A stretch of 64,000 nucleotides of DNA from Pseudomonas nitroreducens (GCF_024170165.1 NZ_JALJXP010000015.1:1-64000); one strand, 5' to 3'; counted from the stretch's first letter, positions 37,766 through 48,349 are shown. The notes: generated by a model from the sequence alone, not told the origin. Numbers and translations: made by a program.

Positions 37766-38533
37766 ATGAACTTCAGTTGGGACGTTTTCTGGCAGTACCT
37801 GCTGCGGCCGAGCGACATCTACCTCTACGGCCTCTGGCTGACCTGCGTGATCGCCGTCAGCGCCATGCTGCTGGGTTGCGTGCTCGGGCTGCTGGCGGCG
37901 CTGATGCGCCTGTCGAGCAACCCGCTGCTGCAATACCCGGTGCGCTTCTACGTGTGGCTGATGCGCGGCACGCCGCTGCTGGTGCAGATCGTCTTTCTCT
38001 ACACCGCACTGGCCGCCGGCGGGATCTTCCGTTTCGAGGACCTCGACCTGGGGCTGTTCATCCTGCCCGGCAACATCCAGGCGGCGATCATCGCCCTGGG
38101 CCTCAACGAAGGCGCCTACATGGCCGAGATCATCCGCGCCGGCATCGGCGCGGTGGACAAGGGCCAGTACGAGGCCGGCAAATCCCTGGGGATGACCTTC
38201 CCCAAGCTGATGCGCCGCATCGTCCTGCCGCAGGCCTTCCGGGTGATCGTTCCGCCGCTGGGCAACGAGTTCAACGTGATGCTGAAGAACACCACGCTGG
38301 TCAGCGTGATCGGCGTGCAGGAACTGCTGCTGAGCACCCAGATGGTCACCTCGGCGACCTTCCGCGTGTTCGAGCTGTACCTCGTCGTGGCGATCTACTT
38401 CCTCGCCCTGACCACCCTGTGGGGCTTCTTCCAGCGCTGGCTGGAAGTGCGCTTCGGCAAATCCGACGGCCAGCCCGCCGCACCGAACCGCATGTTCGGC
38501 CGGCAGGCGATGAAACTGCTGAGAGGGCGTTGA
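37766..38533 (+). CDS. Polar amino acid ABC transporter permease
   Basis: This is an inner membrane permease of the HisM/GlnP family, 255 residues with about five helices. It shows the family EAA loop ([35 protein letters not shown], about 129-163) that contacts the ATPase, and the [20 protein letters not shown] segment typical of HisMQ proteins. It starts 11 nt after the binding protein gene and ends 1 nt before the ATPase gene, so the three are one operon. Only one permease gene is present, so the channel is probably a homodimer. Confidence 0.92.
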   Translation: MNFSWDVFWQYLLRPSDIYLYGLWLTCVIAVSAMLLGCVLGLLAALMRLSSNPLLQYPVRFYVWLMRGTPLLVQIVFLYTALAAGGIFRFEDLDLGLFILPGNIQAAIIALGLNEGAYMAEIIRAGIGAVDKGQYEAGKSLGMTFPKLMRRIVLPQAFRVIVPPLGNEFNVMLKNTTLVSVIGVQELLLSTQMVTSATFRVFELYLVVAIYFLALTTLWGFFQRWLEVRFGKSDGQPAAPNRMFGRQAMKLLRGR

Positions 38534-38534
38534 G

Positions 38535-39314
38535 ATGATCCCGGACATGAAAGACCTGGTGATCCAGGCCCGCGACGTGCACAAGGCCTTCGGCGAACTG
38601 GAAATCCTCAAGGGTGTGTCCCTGGAGGTACGCCGAGGCGAAGTGGTGGTGCTGATCGGCGCCTCCGGCTCGGGCAAGACCACCTTCATCCGCTGCATGA
38701 ACCACCTGGAAGACATCCAGGGCGGCAGCATCCGCGTCAACGGCGAACTGATGGGCTACCGCGAGCGCCCCGACGGCAAGCTGGTGCGCGACTCGGAGAG
38801 CAACATCGCCCGCCGTCGCCGCGACATCGGCATGGTGTTCCAGCGCTTCAACCTGTTCCCGCACATGACCGTGCTGGAGAACATCATCGAAGCGCCGACC
38901 CAGGTGCTCGGCGTGCCCAGGGCCGAGGCGCTGGACCAGGCCCGCCGGCTGCTCGCCCGCGTGCGCCTGACGGACAAGGCCGAGCACTACCCCGGCCAGC
39001 TCTCCGGCGGCCAGCAGCAGCGTGTGGCCATCGCCCGCGCCCTGGCGATGAAGCCCCAGGCGATGCTCTTCGACGAACCCACCAGCGCCCTCGACCCGGA
39101 AACCGTCGGCGAGGTACTGCAGGTCATGAAGGAGCTGGCCGACGAAGGCATGACCATGGTGGTCGTCACCCACGAGATGGGCTTCGCCCGCGAAGTGGCC
39201 GACCGCGTGGTGGTGCTGCACCAGGGCGAGCTCATCGAGGAAGGCCCGCCCGCGCAGGTCTTCGGCAATCCGCACCACCCGCGTACGCGGGAATTCTTAA
39301 GCCGCGTTCTCTAA
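38535..39314 (+). CDS. Polar amino acid ABC transporter ATP-binding protein
   Basis: This 259-residue cytoplasmic ATPase is of the GlnQ/HisP family. Walker A is GASGSGKTT (about 39-47), followed by a Q-loop at [19 protein letters not shown], signature LSGGQQQR (about 156-163), Walker [13 protein letters not shown] and the switch histidine in VVVTHEMGF. HisP-like length and the [12 protein letters not shown] ending support an amino acid importer. The gene follows the permease directly. It may also serve the second, PotF-like binding protein encoded 15 nt downstream, but this is uncertain because PotF proteins normally pair with PotG/H/I-type machinery. Confidence 0.93.
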   Translation: MIPDMKDLVIQARDVHKAFGELEILKGVSLEVRRGEVVVLIGASGSGKTTFIRCMNHLEDIQGGSIRVNGELMGYRERPDGKLVRDSESNIARRRRDIGMVFQRFNLFPHMTVLENIIEAPTQVLGVPRAEALDQARRLLARVRLTDKAEHYPGQLSGGQQQRVAIARALAMKPQAMLFDEPTSALDPETVGEVLQVMKELADEGMTMVVVTHEMGFAREVADRVVVLHQGELIEEGPPAQVFGNPHHPRTREFLSRVL

Positions 39315-39320
39315 CGATAA

Positions 39321-40424
<1,104 letters not shown>

Positions 40425-40442
40425 CCTTCGAAGAGCCCTGCC

Positions 40443-42059
40443 ATGCTTAAGTTTTCCGCTCACGAGTACCCCTACGCCTCCCAGCGCCAGAGCGTGTTCG
40501 CCCGCAACGGCATGGTCGCCGCCTCGCAGCCCCTGGCTGCCGAGGCCGGCATCGCCATGCTGCGTGCCGGTGGCAACGCCATCGACGCCGCCATCGCCAC
40601 CGCCGCCGCGCTGACCGTGGTCGAACCCACCGGCTGCGCCATCGGTGGCGACGCCTTCGCTCTGGTCTGGATCAAGGACCAGCTGCACGGCCTGGACGCC
40701 AGCGGCCACGCACCCGCCTCCATTTCCATCGACAAGGTGAAGGCTGCCGGCCATGACAAGATGCCGGTGCACGGCTGGCTGCCGGTCACCGTGCCGGGCA
40801 TTCCGTCGGCCTGGGCGGAACTGTCCGCGCGCTTCGGCAAGCTGCCGTTCGCCGACCTGCTGCAGCCCGCCATCGCGTTGGCCCGCGACGGCTTCCCGGT
40901 ATCCCCGGTGGTCGCCCACCAGTGGGAAACCGCCCGCCGCGAATACCAGCAAAGCCGCGCAGCCGTGCCGGCGTTGGAAACCTGGTTCGACACCTTCACC
41001 GTCAACGGCGAAGCACCGCGCGCCGGCCAGCTGTTCCGCAACCCGGCCCAGGCGAAAACCCTCGCCGAGCTGGCCGAGACGAAGTGCGAAAGCTTCTACC
41101 GTGGCGCCATCGCCGAGCGCCTGGCCGCGCACTCCGCGGCCACCGGCGGTGAACTGAGCGCGGCCGATCTGGCCGGCTACCAGCCCAAGTGGGTCGAGCC
41201 GATCAAGACCAACTACCGCGGCTACGACGTCTGGGAAATCCCGCCGGCCGGCCAGGGCCTGATCGCCCTGATGACCCTGAACATCCTCCAGGGCTACGAC
41301 TTCGACCAGCGCGACAGTCAGCTCACCTGGCACCGCCAGCTCGAAGCGATGAAGAAGGCCTACGCCGACGGCCTGCACTACATCACCGACGCCGAGCACA
41401 TGCGCGTCAGCACCGCCGCGCTGCTCTCCGACGACTACGCCGCGCGCCGCCGCGCCGAGATCGGCGAACAGGCCGCCGAGCCCAGGCATGGCGACCCGCA
41501 CTCCAGCGGAACCGTCTACATCGCCACCGCCGACGGCGAAGGCAACATGGTCTCGTTCATCCAGAGCGCCTACCACGGCTTCGGCTCCGGCGTGGTACTG
41601 CCCGACAGCGGCATCGGCCTGCAGAACCGTGGTTCGGAGTTCAGTCTCGATGCGGCGCACTCCAACGCCCTGGCGCCGGGCAAGAAGACCTTCCACACCA
41701 TCATCCCCGGCTTCCTCAGCAAGGATGGCGTGGCGGTCGGGCCGTTCGGCGTCATGGGCGGCTACATGCAGCCCCAGGGCCACGTGCAGATGGTGATGAA
41801 CCTGGTGGACTTCGGCCTCAACCCCCAGGCCGCGCTGGACGCCCCGCGCTGGCAATGGCTGGGCGGCATGAAGGTCGGCATCGAGCAGCACGCCAACCGC
41901 GACCTGGCCTTCGGCCTGGCGCGACGCGGCCACGAAGTCGAAATCGCCTGCGACCTGACCGACTACGGACGCGGGCAGATCATCGTCCGCGACCCGCAGA
42001 CCGGCGTGCTCTGCGGCGGCACCGAGCCGCGTGCGGACTCGCATATCGCGGTCTGCTGA
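40443..42059 (+). CDS. Gamma-glutamyltransferase family protein (YwrD-like)
   Basis: This 538-residue N-terminal-nucleophile hydrolase should remove or transfer gamma-glutamyl groups. The proenzyme would be cleaved before the nucleophile Thr357 in SSGTVYIA, with GNMVSFIQSAYHGFGSGVVLP after it. The large subunit holds GMVAASQPLAAEAGIAMLRAGGNAIDAA, a GGT hallmark, and the small subunit holds GPFGVMGGYMQPQGHVQ. No signal peptide is seen, unlike the secreted GGT of E. coli, so it is probably cytoplasmic and acts on imported substrate. It starts 18 nt after the PotF-like gene. With the ABC transporter this suggests uptake and hydrolysis of gamma-glutamyl compounds such as gamma-glutamyl amines or glutathione breakdown products; the real substrate is not known. 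Confidence 0.9.
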   Translation: MLKFSAHEYPYASQRQSVFARNGMVAASQPLAAEAGIAMLRAGGNAIDAAIATAAALTVVEPTGCAIGGDAFALVWIKDQLHGLDASGHAPASISIDKVKAAGHDKMPVHGWLPVTVPGIPSAWAELSARFGKLPFADLLQPAIALARDGFPVSPVVAHQWETARREYQQSRAAVPALETWFDTFTVNGEAPRAGQLFRNPAQAKTLAELAETKCESFYRGAIAERLAAHSAATGGELSAADLAGYQPKWVEPIKTNYRGYDVWEIPPAGQGLIALMTLNILQGYDFDQRDSQLTWHRQLEAMKKAYADGLHYITDAEHMRVSTAALLSDDYAARRRAEIGEQAAEPRHGDPHSSGTVYIATADGEGNMVSFIQSAYHGFGSGVVLPDSGIGLQNRGSEFSLDAAHSNALAPGKKTFHTIIPGFLSKDGVAVGPFGVMGGYMQPQGHVQMVMNLVDFGLNPQAALDAPRWQWLGGMKVGIEQHANRDLAFGLARRGHEVEIACDLTDYGRGQIIVRDPQTGVLCGGTEPRADSHIAVC

Positions 42060-42069
42060 CGGCGCACTT

Positions 42070-42097
42070 CTCCTCGCCGGCGCTCGCCGGTGAGGAG
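42070..42097. terminator. Bidirectional hairpin between convergent operons
   Basis: CTCCTCGCCGGCG and CGCCGGTGAGGAG pair into a 13-bp stem with one G-T wobble and a 2-nt loop, placed in the 40 bp between the gamma-glutamyltransferase stop and the end of the T6SS operon. No U-run follows on either side. Confidence 0.5.
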
Positions 42098-42099
42098 CA

Positions 42100-43374
42100 T
42101 TACGGCTTCTCGCAGGTTCCGTCCCCCGGCATCAGGGTGATCTCGACCCGCCGGTTGACGTTCCGGCCCTCCTCCGAGTCATCACTTGCAATCGGCTCGC
42201 TGGAGCCGGCTCCACGCACCACAAAGCAGTCCTCGGGGATATCCCCCATGCGCTGCATCCAGTCGCGTACTGCCTCGGCACGGTTGCGCGACAACTCCAG
42301 GTTTCGCCGTGGATCGCCGGTGGAATCGCTGTGACCGCTGATGACGATCCGCCAGCCGGGCTGCGCCTTGATGCCGAGCAGGCTGCTGACCAGCATCCTG
42401 GTGGACTCGGGCTTCAACGTCGACTCGCCCGGTGGAAACAGCAACTGACTGTCCAGGCGGACCGGGCCGGCAGGCGCCTGCGCCGCGGAAACCGAGCCCG
42501 CCACCACTGCTGGCAACGGCTCACTCGCCCCCGTCATTGCCGGCCACCAGCGGCTGTGCGCCCAGGCGAGCAGTCCGGTCAACACCAGCAGAATGCCCAG
42601 CAGCAGCAACCAGGCCCTGAGTGGGCGTCGCTTGCTTGCTGCCTGCTGCTCGACCGGCGGCTCTCCGCCATCCAACTTCAGTACGACCACCGCAGGCGCC
42701 TGACTGCGTGCATTGCGCAGGGTTCGGTTGCGGGCGGGAGAGACCCGCCGCTGGGCCGCTGGGGCCGCCGCCGTGGTCATCGTTTCGGCGGTTGCAGTGG
42801 TTGACGCCACCTCGACGTCGGCAGTGACAGTCTCCGGTGCCAGGCGTTTGAGCAAGCCCTGCAGCTGACCGCACAAGGCCTGCAATGGAAGCACCGGCGC
42901 CGGTTCGTGGCGCGCCAGCAGTTCCGCCAGCCGCTTGAGCTGAGCGTCCAGGCAGAGCAGCTCGGGCAGGTCATCGTCCGACCAATGCTGGCCACGCAGC
43001 CAGGGGCGCAACTCGGCGAACAGCCACGCCAGAATCTCCAGGCGAACCGGCAAGGCCGGCGGCCAGAGTTGCTGCCAGTTCCGCTGGAACAGTCGCTCGA
43101 TCAGGTCCAGGCCTTCGCGCAGCCCGGACAACCCGCGCTGTTGCGCACGTGCAAGGGCAAATGCAGCGGCGGATTGCAGCTCCATCCCGTGCTCGCGGAA
43201 CTGAGCCAGACACAGTCGCTCCACACGCGCCCAGTCGATGTCGGGCCGCGCCGGGTGGCTGATTTTCTCCAACTCCGCCGTCAGCGCAGAAGACTGCTCG
43301 CTCCCCTGCGGATCACCGCCCAGGTTCAGCTTTTCCTCGACCACGCTCATCTCTTCGTCGCGCCTCCCAACCAT
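42100..43374 (-). CDS. T6SS-associated TssA-like (ImpA_N) protein with OmpA domain
   Basis: This 424-residue hybrid has an ImpA/TssA-type N-terminal domain (about 45-125: LSGLREGLDLIERLFQRNWQQLWPP), a Thr/Ala-rich linker, one membrane helix (about 254-272) and a C-terminal OmpA peptidoglycan-binding domain (about 306-420: LLFPPGESTLKPES, ISGHSDSTGDPRRNLELSRNRAEAV, NRRVEITLMPG). It would anchor a T6SS baseplate or membrane component to the cell wall. TssA proteins have various C-termini, and an OmpA end is also known from TagL-type TssL partners. ATG 43374 overlaps the tssE stop (TGATG); ATG 43350 is an alternative. It is the last gene of the partial T6SS operon. Confidence 0.8.
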   Translation of the reverse strand: MVGRRDEEMSVVEEKLNLGGDPQGSEQSSALTAELEKISHPARPDIDWARVERLCLAQFREHGMELQSAAAFALARAQQRGLSGLREGLDLIERLFQRNWQQLWPPALPVRLEILAWLFAELRPWLRGQHWSDDDLPELLCLDAQLKRLAELLARHEPAPVLPLQALCGQLQGLLKRLAPETVTADVEVASTTATAETMTTAAAPAAQRRVSPARNRTLRNARSQAPAVVVLKLDGGEPPVEQQAASKRRPLRAWLLLLGILLVLTGLLAWAHSRWWPAMTGASEPLPAVVAGSVSAAQAPAGPVRLDSQLLFPPGESTLKPESTRMLVSSLLGIKAQPGWRIVISGHSDSTGDPRRNLELSRNRAEAVRDWMQRMGDIPEDCFVVRGAGSSEPIASDDSEEGRNVNRRVEITLMPGDGTCEKP

Positions 43375-43814
43375 CAGCGCACCAGATAGTCACGTTGCTT
43401 CAGGTGGCGCACCAGAGCCTTGCCCTGCGGATCCAGCGTCGTGCCAAAGGTCGCGCGGGAACCGTCGCGCAACTCCACCTCAAGACCGTATTCCAGGTGC
43501 CCCGGCAGCACCTGCGGCAGCAGCACGACCTGCACCGCGGCCAGGCGCGGTTCGTACTTGAGCAGCATGGCGGTCATGGTCGCCATCAGTCCATGGGCGC
43601 TGCCGGGCATGCCATGCAGGATCTGGCTCATGTCCGGCAGGCCGTAGTCGGGCAGATGACTGAGGGCACCCGCGCGGCAGTTGAGGATGCGCTGCAGGTT
43701 GTCCAGCACGGACAGCATCGGCTGGTCCTCCTCGCGCACCTGGTGCAGGTCGAGCTCGCCGCTGAAGTTCTGCAGCAGCAGCTCGTAGAGCGACGGATTC
43801 TGCTCGCTCACCAT
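43374..43814 (-). CDS. tssE: T6SS baseplate subunit TssE (gp25-like)
   Basis: This 146-residue protein of the GPW/gp25 family forms part of the T6SS baseplate wedge that starts sheath assembly. The expected pattern is visible: DNLQRILNCRAGALSHLPDYGLPDMSQ (about 37-64), the core gp25 motif, followed by a beta-rich C-terminus (LEYGLEVELRDGSRATFGTTLDP). Both ends overlap neighbours as TGATG, so it is translationally coupled with tssJ upstream and the TssA-like gene downstream. Confidence 0.9.
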   Translation of the reverse strand: MVSEQNPSLYELLLQNFSGELDLHQVREEDQPMLSVLDNLQRILNCRAGALSHLPDYGLPDMSQILHGMPGSAHGLMATMTAMLLKYEPRLAAVQVVLLPQVLPGHLEYGLEVELRDGSRATFGTTLDPQGKALVRHLKQRDYLVR

Positions 43815-44359
43815 CAGGAGCCCTTCTTCGGCAACGGCAACAAGGCCATTGCGTTGTCGCCCAGCTCGATCACCCGGGCCGCGTCCGGGTCCAGGTCGTC
43901 GCGGGTCAGTACCAGGCGCCAGTTGCCCTGCTGCGCATCGGGGGAACGGAACAAGGCCACCACGGCAACGAACTGCGCATCGGCGGACAGCGGCACATTC
44001 AGCTGCGCGCCCTCTTCCGGTTTCACCACCACCCGGCGCTCGTCCAGCAGGTCGGCCGCCAGCGCCTGGCTGCCTTCGCCCAACAAGTCCTGGTAACTGG
44101 CATGGTCCAACGTCTTGCGATCACGCAATTGATAGACCCGCACCAGGGTCGACACCGACAGCCCGTTCATATCCCTCCTGTCCGTGTTCAGCGCGGGGCG
44201 CCCGGTGAAGTCCAGGTGCAATACCTTGACCTGCTTGTAGAAGACCGCATGCACCAGCGACTTGCTGGCGTCCGTGGTCCGTTGCACCAGGCCGCAGCCA
44301 CTCAGCAGCGGGCCCAGCAGCGCCGCCAGCAGCAGCGACCTAGAAGCGATAAGCGACAT
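43814..44359 (-). CDS. tssJ: T6SS outer membrane lipoprotein TssJ
   Basis: This 181-residue lipoprotein would connect the TssM-TssL trans-envelope complex to the outer membrane. The signal peptide ends in the lipobox LSGC (Cys22). The mature part is a beta-sandwich of the transthyretin-like TssJ/VasD type with LVRVYQLRDRKTLDHASYQDLLG and the VVKPEEGAQLNVPLSADAQFVAVVALFRSP segment, typical of the family. It overlaps the end of tssG by 20 nt and the start of tssE by 1 nt. Its partners TssM and TssL are not encoded in this window. Confidence 0.9.
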   Translation of the reverse strand: MSLIASRSLLLAALLGPLLSGCGLVQRTTDASKSLVHAVFYKQVKVLHLDFTGRPALNTDRRDMNGLSVSTLVRVYQLRDRKTLDHASYQDLLGEGSQALAADLLDERRVVVKPEEGAQLNVPLSADAQFVAVVALFRSPDAQQGNWRLVLTRDDLDPDAARVIELGDNAMALLPLPKKGS

Positions 44360-45446
44360 CTTGTATCTCCCTGTTCATCGAGTTTCCGCTCAGCCCCTGA
44401 TAGCGCCCCAGGTTGACCGTGACGCAGGTGTGGCCTGCGCTGCTGCGCATGCGCTCGTCCAGCCCCGGCACCGCCGTCATGCCCAGCAGGACGCCGGAGT
44501 CACCGAGGCTGGGCGTCGGCAGGCAGCCCAGCGGCAGCGACAATTGCAGGCGCGCCGTGCAGCGCCAGCCGAGATAGACCCGCAACAGCACCAGCAGGTC
44601 GCTGTGCAACTGGCCACCCGGCAGCCAGCCACGGGCTTCGTCGAGGTCCTCGGTGGAGAGCACCAGCAGCAGCTGGCTGTTGGCATCCGCGCCGCTGGCA
44701 CCCAGTGGCGTGCCCTGCCCCAGGCGCACCGGCTGGCGACGCGAAAGGCTGGCCGGGCTGGCCAGCGGCACCTTGCGCGGCCAGTGCGGCGTCACCCGCG
44801 CCTGGGTCGCGGGCGCCAGCAACTTCACCAGTGCCACGACGCCTTCGGCGTTGCGCGTTGGCAGGCGCATCACCCCCAGCAAGGCGAGGAAGCGCGACAC
44901 CGGCGTGGCGATGTGTTCGGCCGTGCCGGGAATGCCCAGCCCGATCAGGCCGAGCAGGCACTGCGATGTGTCGTCCGCACCGCCTGCCTCGAACGAGGTG
45001 GGATAGGAGTACTTGCGCCAGATGCGGTAGAACTGGGTGAACACCCGATGGTTGAAGATATCGAGGAATGCCTCCAGCGCCTCGTGCCCCTCGCGACGCT
45101 GGGCGATGTCGTCCAGGTAGGCGGTGGGCATGGGCGAGTCGACGCCATAGAGACCGAGCAGGCGGGTGCGCACCGTGACCGGTCGCAGCGGGTGCTCTTC
45201 ATCCACCTCGAAAGCCTTCAGCTCGCTGGCCGGGAAACCCATGCCCGGGTGCGGGCGGAAGCGCACGGCATCGTCCGCCGGATTGGACGTGCTGCCCAGC
45301 GGGGGATTACCCGGCAACGCGGCCTCGATCAGTTGGCAGAAGCGATACAGGCTGGCCTGGGGCAGCCGATCGCCGAGCGCCTCCAACAGCCCGCTGGCCT
45401 TCAGCCGGGAATACGCTGACTGTGGTTCTCGTTCCATCGCAGGCAT
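44340..45446 (-). CDS. tssG: T6SS baseplate subunit TssG
   Basis: This 368-residue baseplate wedge component works with TssF (two TssF per TssG). Family landmarks are LYRFCQLIEAALPGN near the N-terminus, AVRFRPHPGMGFPASEL, TRLLGLYGVDSPMPTAYLDDI, FLDIFNHRVFTQFYRIWRKY and LPLGCLPTPSLGDSGVLLG near the C-terminus. The length is normal and the frame intact. It overlaps the end of tssF by 46 nt and the start of tssJ by 20 nt, the tight packing expected of a T6SS operon. ATG 45437 is an alternative start. Confidence 0.93.
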   Translation of the reverse strand: MPAMEREPQSAYSRLKASGLLEALGDRLPQASLYRFCQLIEAALPGNPPLGSTSNPADDAVRFRPHPGMGFPASELKAFEVDEEHPLRPVTVRTRLLGLYGVDSPMPTAYLDDIAQRREGHEALEAFLDIFNHRVFTQFYRIWRKYSYPTSFEAGGADDTSQCLLGLIGLGIPGTAEHIATPVSRFLALLGVMRLPTRNAEGVVALVKLLAPATQARVTPHWPRKVPLASPASLSRRQPVRLGQGTPLGASGADANSQLLLVLSTEDLDEARGWLPGGQLHSDLLVLLRVYLGWRCTARLQLSLPLGCLPTPSLGDSGVLLGMTAVPGLDERMRSSAGHTCVTVNLGRYQGLSGNSMNREIQDVAYRF

Positions 45447-47128
45447 TTCCCAGTAGGTTGCAGGACCAGCGTGAGTTGGTTGAACAGATGAATATCGGCG
45501 TACAGCGCGAAGAAGCGATTGAGCATCTCACCGAACAGGTGGATATCGCCCTCGCCCGAGAAGCCGTTGGTATCGAGCGTCACTTCGATGTCCACGCCGC
45601 GCAGCAGGAAGCCTTTCTCGAAGCGCTGAATCAGGTGATGGCGCACCTCGGCGATGGCTTCCAGGCGCCGGCGGTTCAGCTCACTGTGGGTCCAGTCGTA
45701 CAAAGCCAGGGTGCCGCGCAGGACCTCGGCGTTATCCAGCATCGGCAGGAAGTTCGAGCCCAGGTGGCTGAGCACCCGCCAGTGGAAACGGTCACGATTG
45801 GGCGGATAACAGGGCAAGGTCGGCGCGCACAGATTGCGCACCCGCAACTCGACCTGCGCCGCCTTCACCACGGTATCCAGCAGCGTGCTCTGCAACGCCT
45901 TGCGCGGCAGCAGGCCGTTGGTGCCGGTCAGGCGCAGCGACAGGCTCTCGCCCTCGCGCAGGCGGTCTCGGTCGAAGCCTTCGCCACCGAGGATCAGCCA
46001 GGTGTCGTGCATACCGTTGACGCCGCGCTTGAGGCGTGTGTGGAAGTAGCGTTCGGGCGCCTCGTCGCGGAGCATCCCGCCCTTGTGGCGGAAGCTGGTG
46101 AAGGGCACATAGTCCTGGCGCTCGGTGCTCTTGGACGAGGTGACGCCGTCCACCGAGTAGATTTCCGTGTGGCCATCCTGCAGGCGCATGGGGCGCAGCA
46201 GGTAATCGGTCTGCAGGGGAGCCAGGCGCATGGGGTCGGCTTCCAGCGGGAACAGGTTGATCACCGGTACCGCATGCAGGCGCAGATGCTCGGCGCTGAG
46301 CAGGAACTCGTGGGGCCACTGCTCGCCCAGCACCACGTCCAGCTCGAACCACGGCAGCCCCTCCTGCACCGGCATCTGCTCCAGCCCGTGAAGGGTGACG
46401 AACATGAACTTCTCGCGGAAGGTGAAGTACTCCAGCAGCAGCTGGTACCCGCTGAAGGCGCTGTCGGCCTTGGGCCAGAGGCGGTCCTGGGCGGCGAAGC
46501 CCTTGGGCGAGAAATGCCCCTGCAGCGGTCGGCGCTCCACGTCGCCGGGTAGCCGCAGGTACAGCGCCCGGGTCTGCAGCGTCAACGCCTGATGCAGAGC
46601 GCTGGCCAGTGGAGCGTCGGCATTCAGGTAGAACGGCAGGCGACTCAGGTCGATCTGCTTCCAGTCCGCCAGGGTGCTGCAGGTGAAGCGCAGGCGCAGG
46701 AGCGAGCGGCCGTCGGGCTCGCTGGCCACGTGCAGCGAATCCAGCGCCAGCGGGTGCAGCTTCACGGCCTCGGTGGTGGTGTAGCAGCAGCGGGTACGCT
46801 GTCGGCCTATGGGGCGCGAAAGCACCTCGAAACCCGCCTCGATCTGCTCGTCACGCTTCATCTGCAGATGGTCCGGCGTCAGCTCCACCACCGACAGCGA
46901 CGGGATGGTGCGCAAGTAGTGCGGCCACAGCAGGCTCACCAACCCCTCGGTCAGTTCCGGCAGGTCATCGTCGAGCTTCTCGCGCAGGCGCCCCATGAGG
47001 AAGGCGAAGCCCTCGAACAGGCGCTCCACGTAGGGATCGCGCGCGCCGGCCTTGTCCAGGTTGAGCTGTGCCGCACGGTCGGGAAACGCCTCGGCGAACT
47101 CCTTGCCCGCCTCGCGCAGGTAGCGCAT
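45401..47128 (-). CDS. tssF: T6SS baseplate subunit TssF, N-terminally truncated
   Basis: This is a baseplate wedge protein, 575 residues from the first in-frame ATG. Its body is normal TssF: LREAGKEFAEAFPDRAAQL, RDPYVERLFEGFAFLMGRL, LTEGLVSLLWPHYLRTIPS and a C-terminal FFALYADIHLFNQLTL. TssF proteins usually begin with about a dozen residues including a YYxxEL motif before LRxxAxEFA; here these are missing and the ATG falls where the REL-RYLRE link should be. The same bases are read as the end of tssC in another frame. The N-terminus was therefore probably lost in a deletion that joined tssC and tssF. The ATG has no independent SD; translation would need coupling with tssC. Function is doubtful. 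Confidence 0.85.
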   Translation of the reverse strand: MRYLREAGKEFAEAFPDRAAQLNLDKAGARDPYVERLFEGFAFLMGRLREKLDDDLPELTEGLVSLLWPHYLRTIPSLSVVELTPDHLQMKRDEQIEAGFEVLSRPIGRQRTRCCYTTTEAVKLHPLALDSLHVASEPDGRSLLRLRFTCSTLADWKQIDLSRLPFYLNADAPLASALHQALTLQTRALYLRLPGDVERRPLQGHFSPKGFAAQDRLWPKADSAFSGYQLLLEYFTFREKFMFVTLHGLEQMPVQEGLPWFELDVVLGEQWPHEFLLSAEHLRLHAVPVINLFPLEADPMRLAPLQTDYLLRPMRLQDGHTEIYSVDGVTSSKSTERQDYVPFTSFRHKGGMLRDEAPERYFHTRLKRGVNGMHDTWLILGGEGFDRDRLREGESLSLRLTGTNGLLPRKALQSTLLDTVVKAAQVELRVRNLCAPTLPCYPPNRDRFHWRVLSHLGSNFLPMLDNAEVLRGTLALYDWTHSELNRRRLEAIAEVRHHLIQRFEKGFLLRGVDIEVTLDTNGFSGEGDIHLFGEMLNRFFALYADIHLFNQLTLVLQPTGKCLRWNENHSQRIPG

Positions 47129-48338
47129 TGATGCGGCTGTTCGCGGTGGCGTCGGACGTCTCGTAGAGTGCCGGCTTCTGCGCGCTGTTGGCGGAGAAGA
47201 AGCAGGCATAGTCACGGTTCTTGTAGTACGACAGCGGGATGAAGCCGAGGTTGGCGAACTCGAACTCGCGGGTTTCCGGAATCATCACTTCCGAGGGGAT
47301 CTTCACCTGGTTGCCGGTGCCCAGGTCATAGAGGTGAATCGGCAGGTCGGTGACCGCCCCGCCCGCCTGCGGACCACGTATCTGCACGCACCAGCCGTTG
47401 TTGATGAAGCTTTTCACCATGTTGGCGGCGAAAGCAAAGGTCGCATTGGTCCAGAGATACTTGTCATGGTCCGGCCCCTTCACGCTTTCGATGTAGTTGA
47501 AGCTGCGCACCGGCACGGTGTCCGGACCGTAAGGCAGACGGCCGAGCACGCGGGGCATGGTCAGCCCGATGTAGCGGGCGTCGTCGGAGTCGCGGAAGGA
47601 CTTCCACTTGAGGTACTCGGCGCGGTCGAAGTAGTTGCCGATATCCTTGATCGCGGCCACCTCCTCCATCGTCTCCTTGCCGAAGAACGCCGGTCCCACC
47701 GAGCCAATGAAGGGCATGTGCGCCGCGGCGGCGACCTTGGAGATGCTGCGCAGCAGGGCGATATCCCGGGGACCGCGATCGAACTCATAGTTGGAAATGG
47801 CTGCGGCGATGGGTTCACCACCGGGCGTGTCGTATTCCTGGGTGTAGGTGTGGACGTATAGGCCGCTCTGGGCGATTTCCGGCGCATCCTCGAAGTCCTG
47901 CACCAGATGGTCCTTGCTGATATCCAGCAATTCGATGCGCACGTTCTGGCGGAAATCGGTCTGGTCGATCAGTGACTTGACCCCGCGCCAGGTGGATTCG
48001 ACGCGCTGGAAGTCCGGGTGGTGCATGATCGCATCCAGCTGCCGGCTGATCTGCTCGTCCAACTGTGCGATGTGTTCGTCCAGCAGGGTCTTGTCGAGAC
48101 GCTCGACCTTCTGCGAGGAGCGCTTGAGCAGGTCGAGAAAGACGCTGACGGCGGCGGTGACACGTTCGTCGGCGGAGACTTCGGACAGCGCGTCGGTGTC
48201 CTGATAGACCTCGATATCGGTCAGCGCGGACACCGGGCTGAGATTGATCTTGTCGAACAGCGCTGCGTAGACGCCCTGCCCGTCTTCAGTGAGCAGAGTC
48301 TTGGCTGTGGCAGGTGCGGAGTTGGCTTCTACGGACAT
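46965..48338 (-). pseudogene. tssC: T6SS sheath protein TssC, C-terminally truncated by deletion
   Basis: TssC (VipB) forms the contractile sheath with TssB. The first about 403 residues are intact and typical: DKTLLDEHIAQLDEQISRQL, VESTWRGVKSLIDQTDFRQNV, EYDTPGGEPIAAAISNYEF, IGSVGPAFFGKETMEEVAAI and IPSEVMIPETREFEFANLGFIPL. At YETSDATANSRINA the match stops and about 54 Arg/Gly/Ala-rich residues follow, which are tssF read in a wrong frame. The normal end (about 90 residues after SRINARLP) is missing, and with it the last sheath strands and helices. The junction is at 47123-47127, a TGCGC microhomology on the coding strand. ATG 48338 has GAGGAG 7 nt upstream and starts 11 nt after the tssB stop. 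Confidence 0.85.
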
Positions 48339-48349
48339 GTCGTCGCTCC

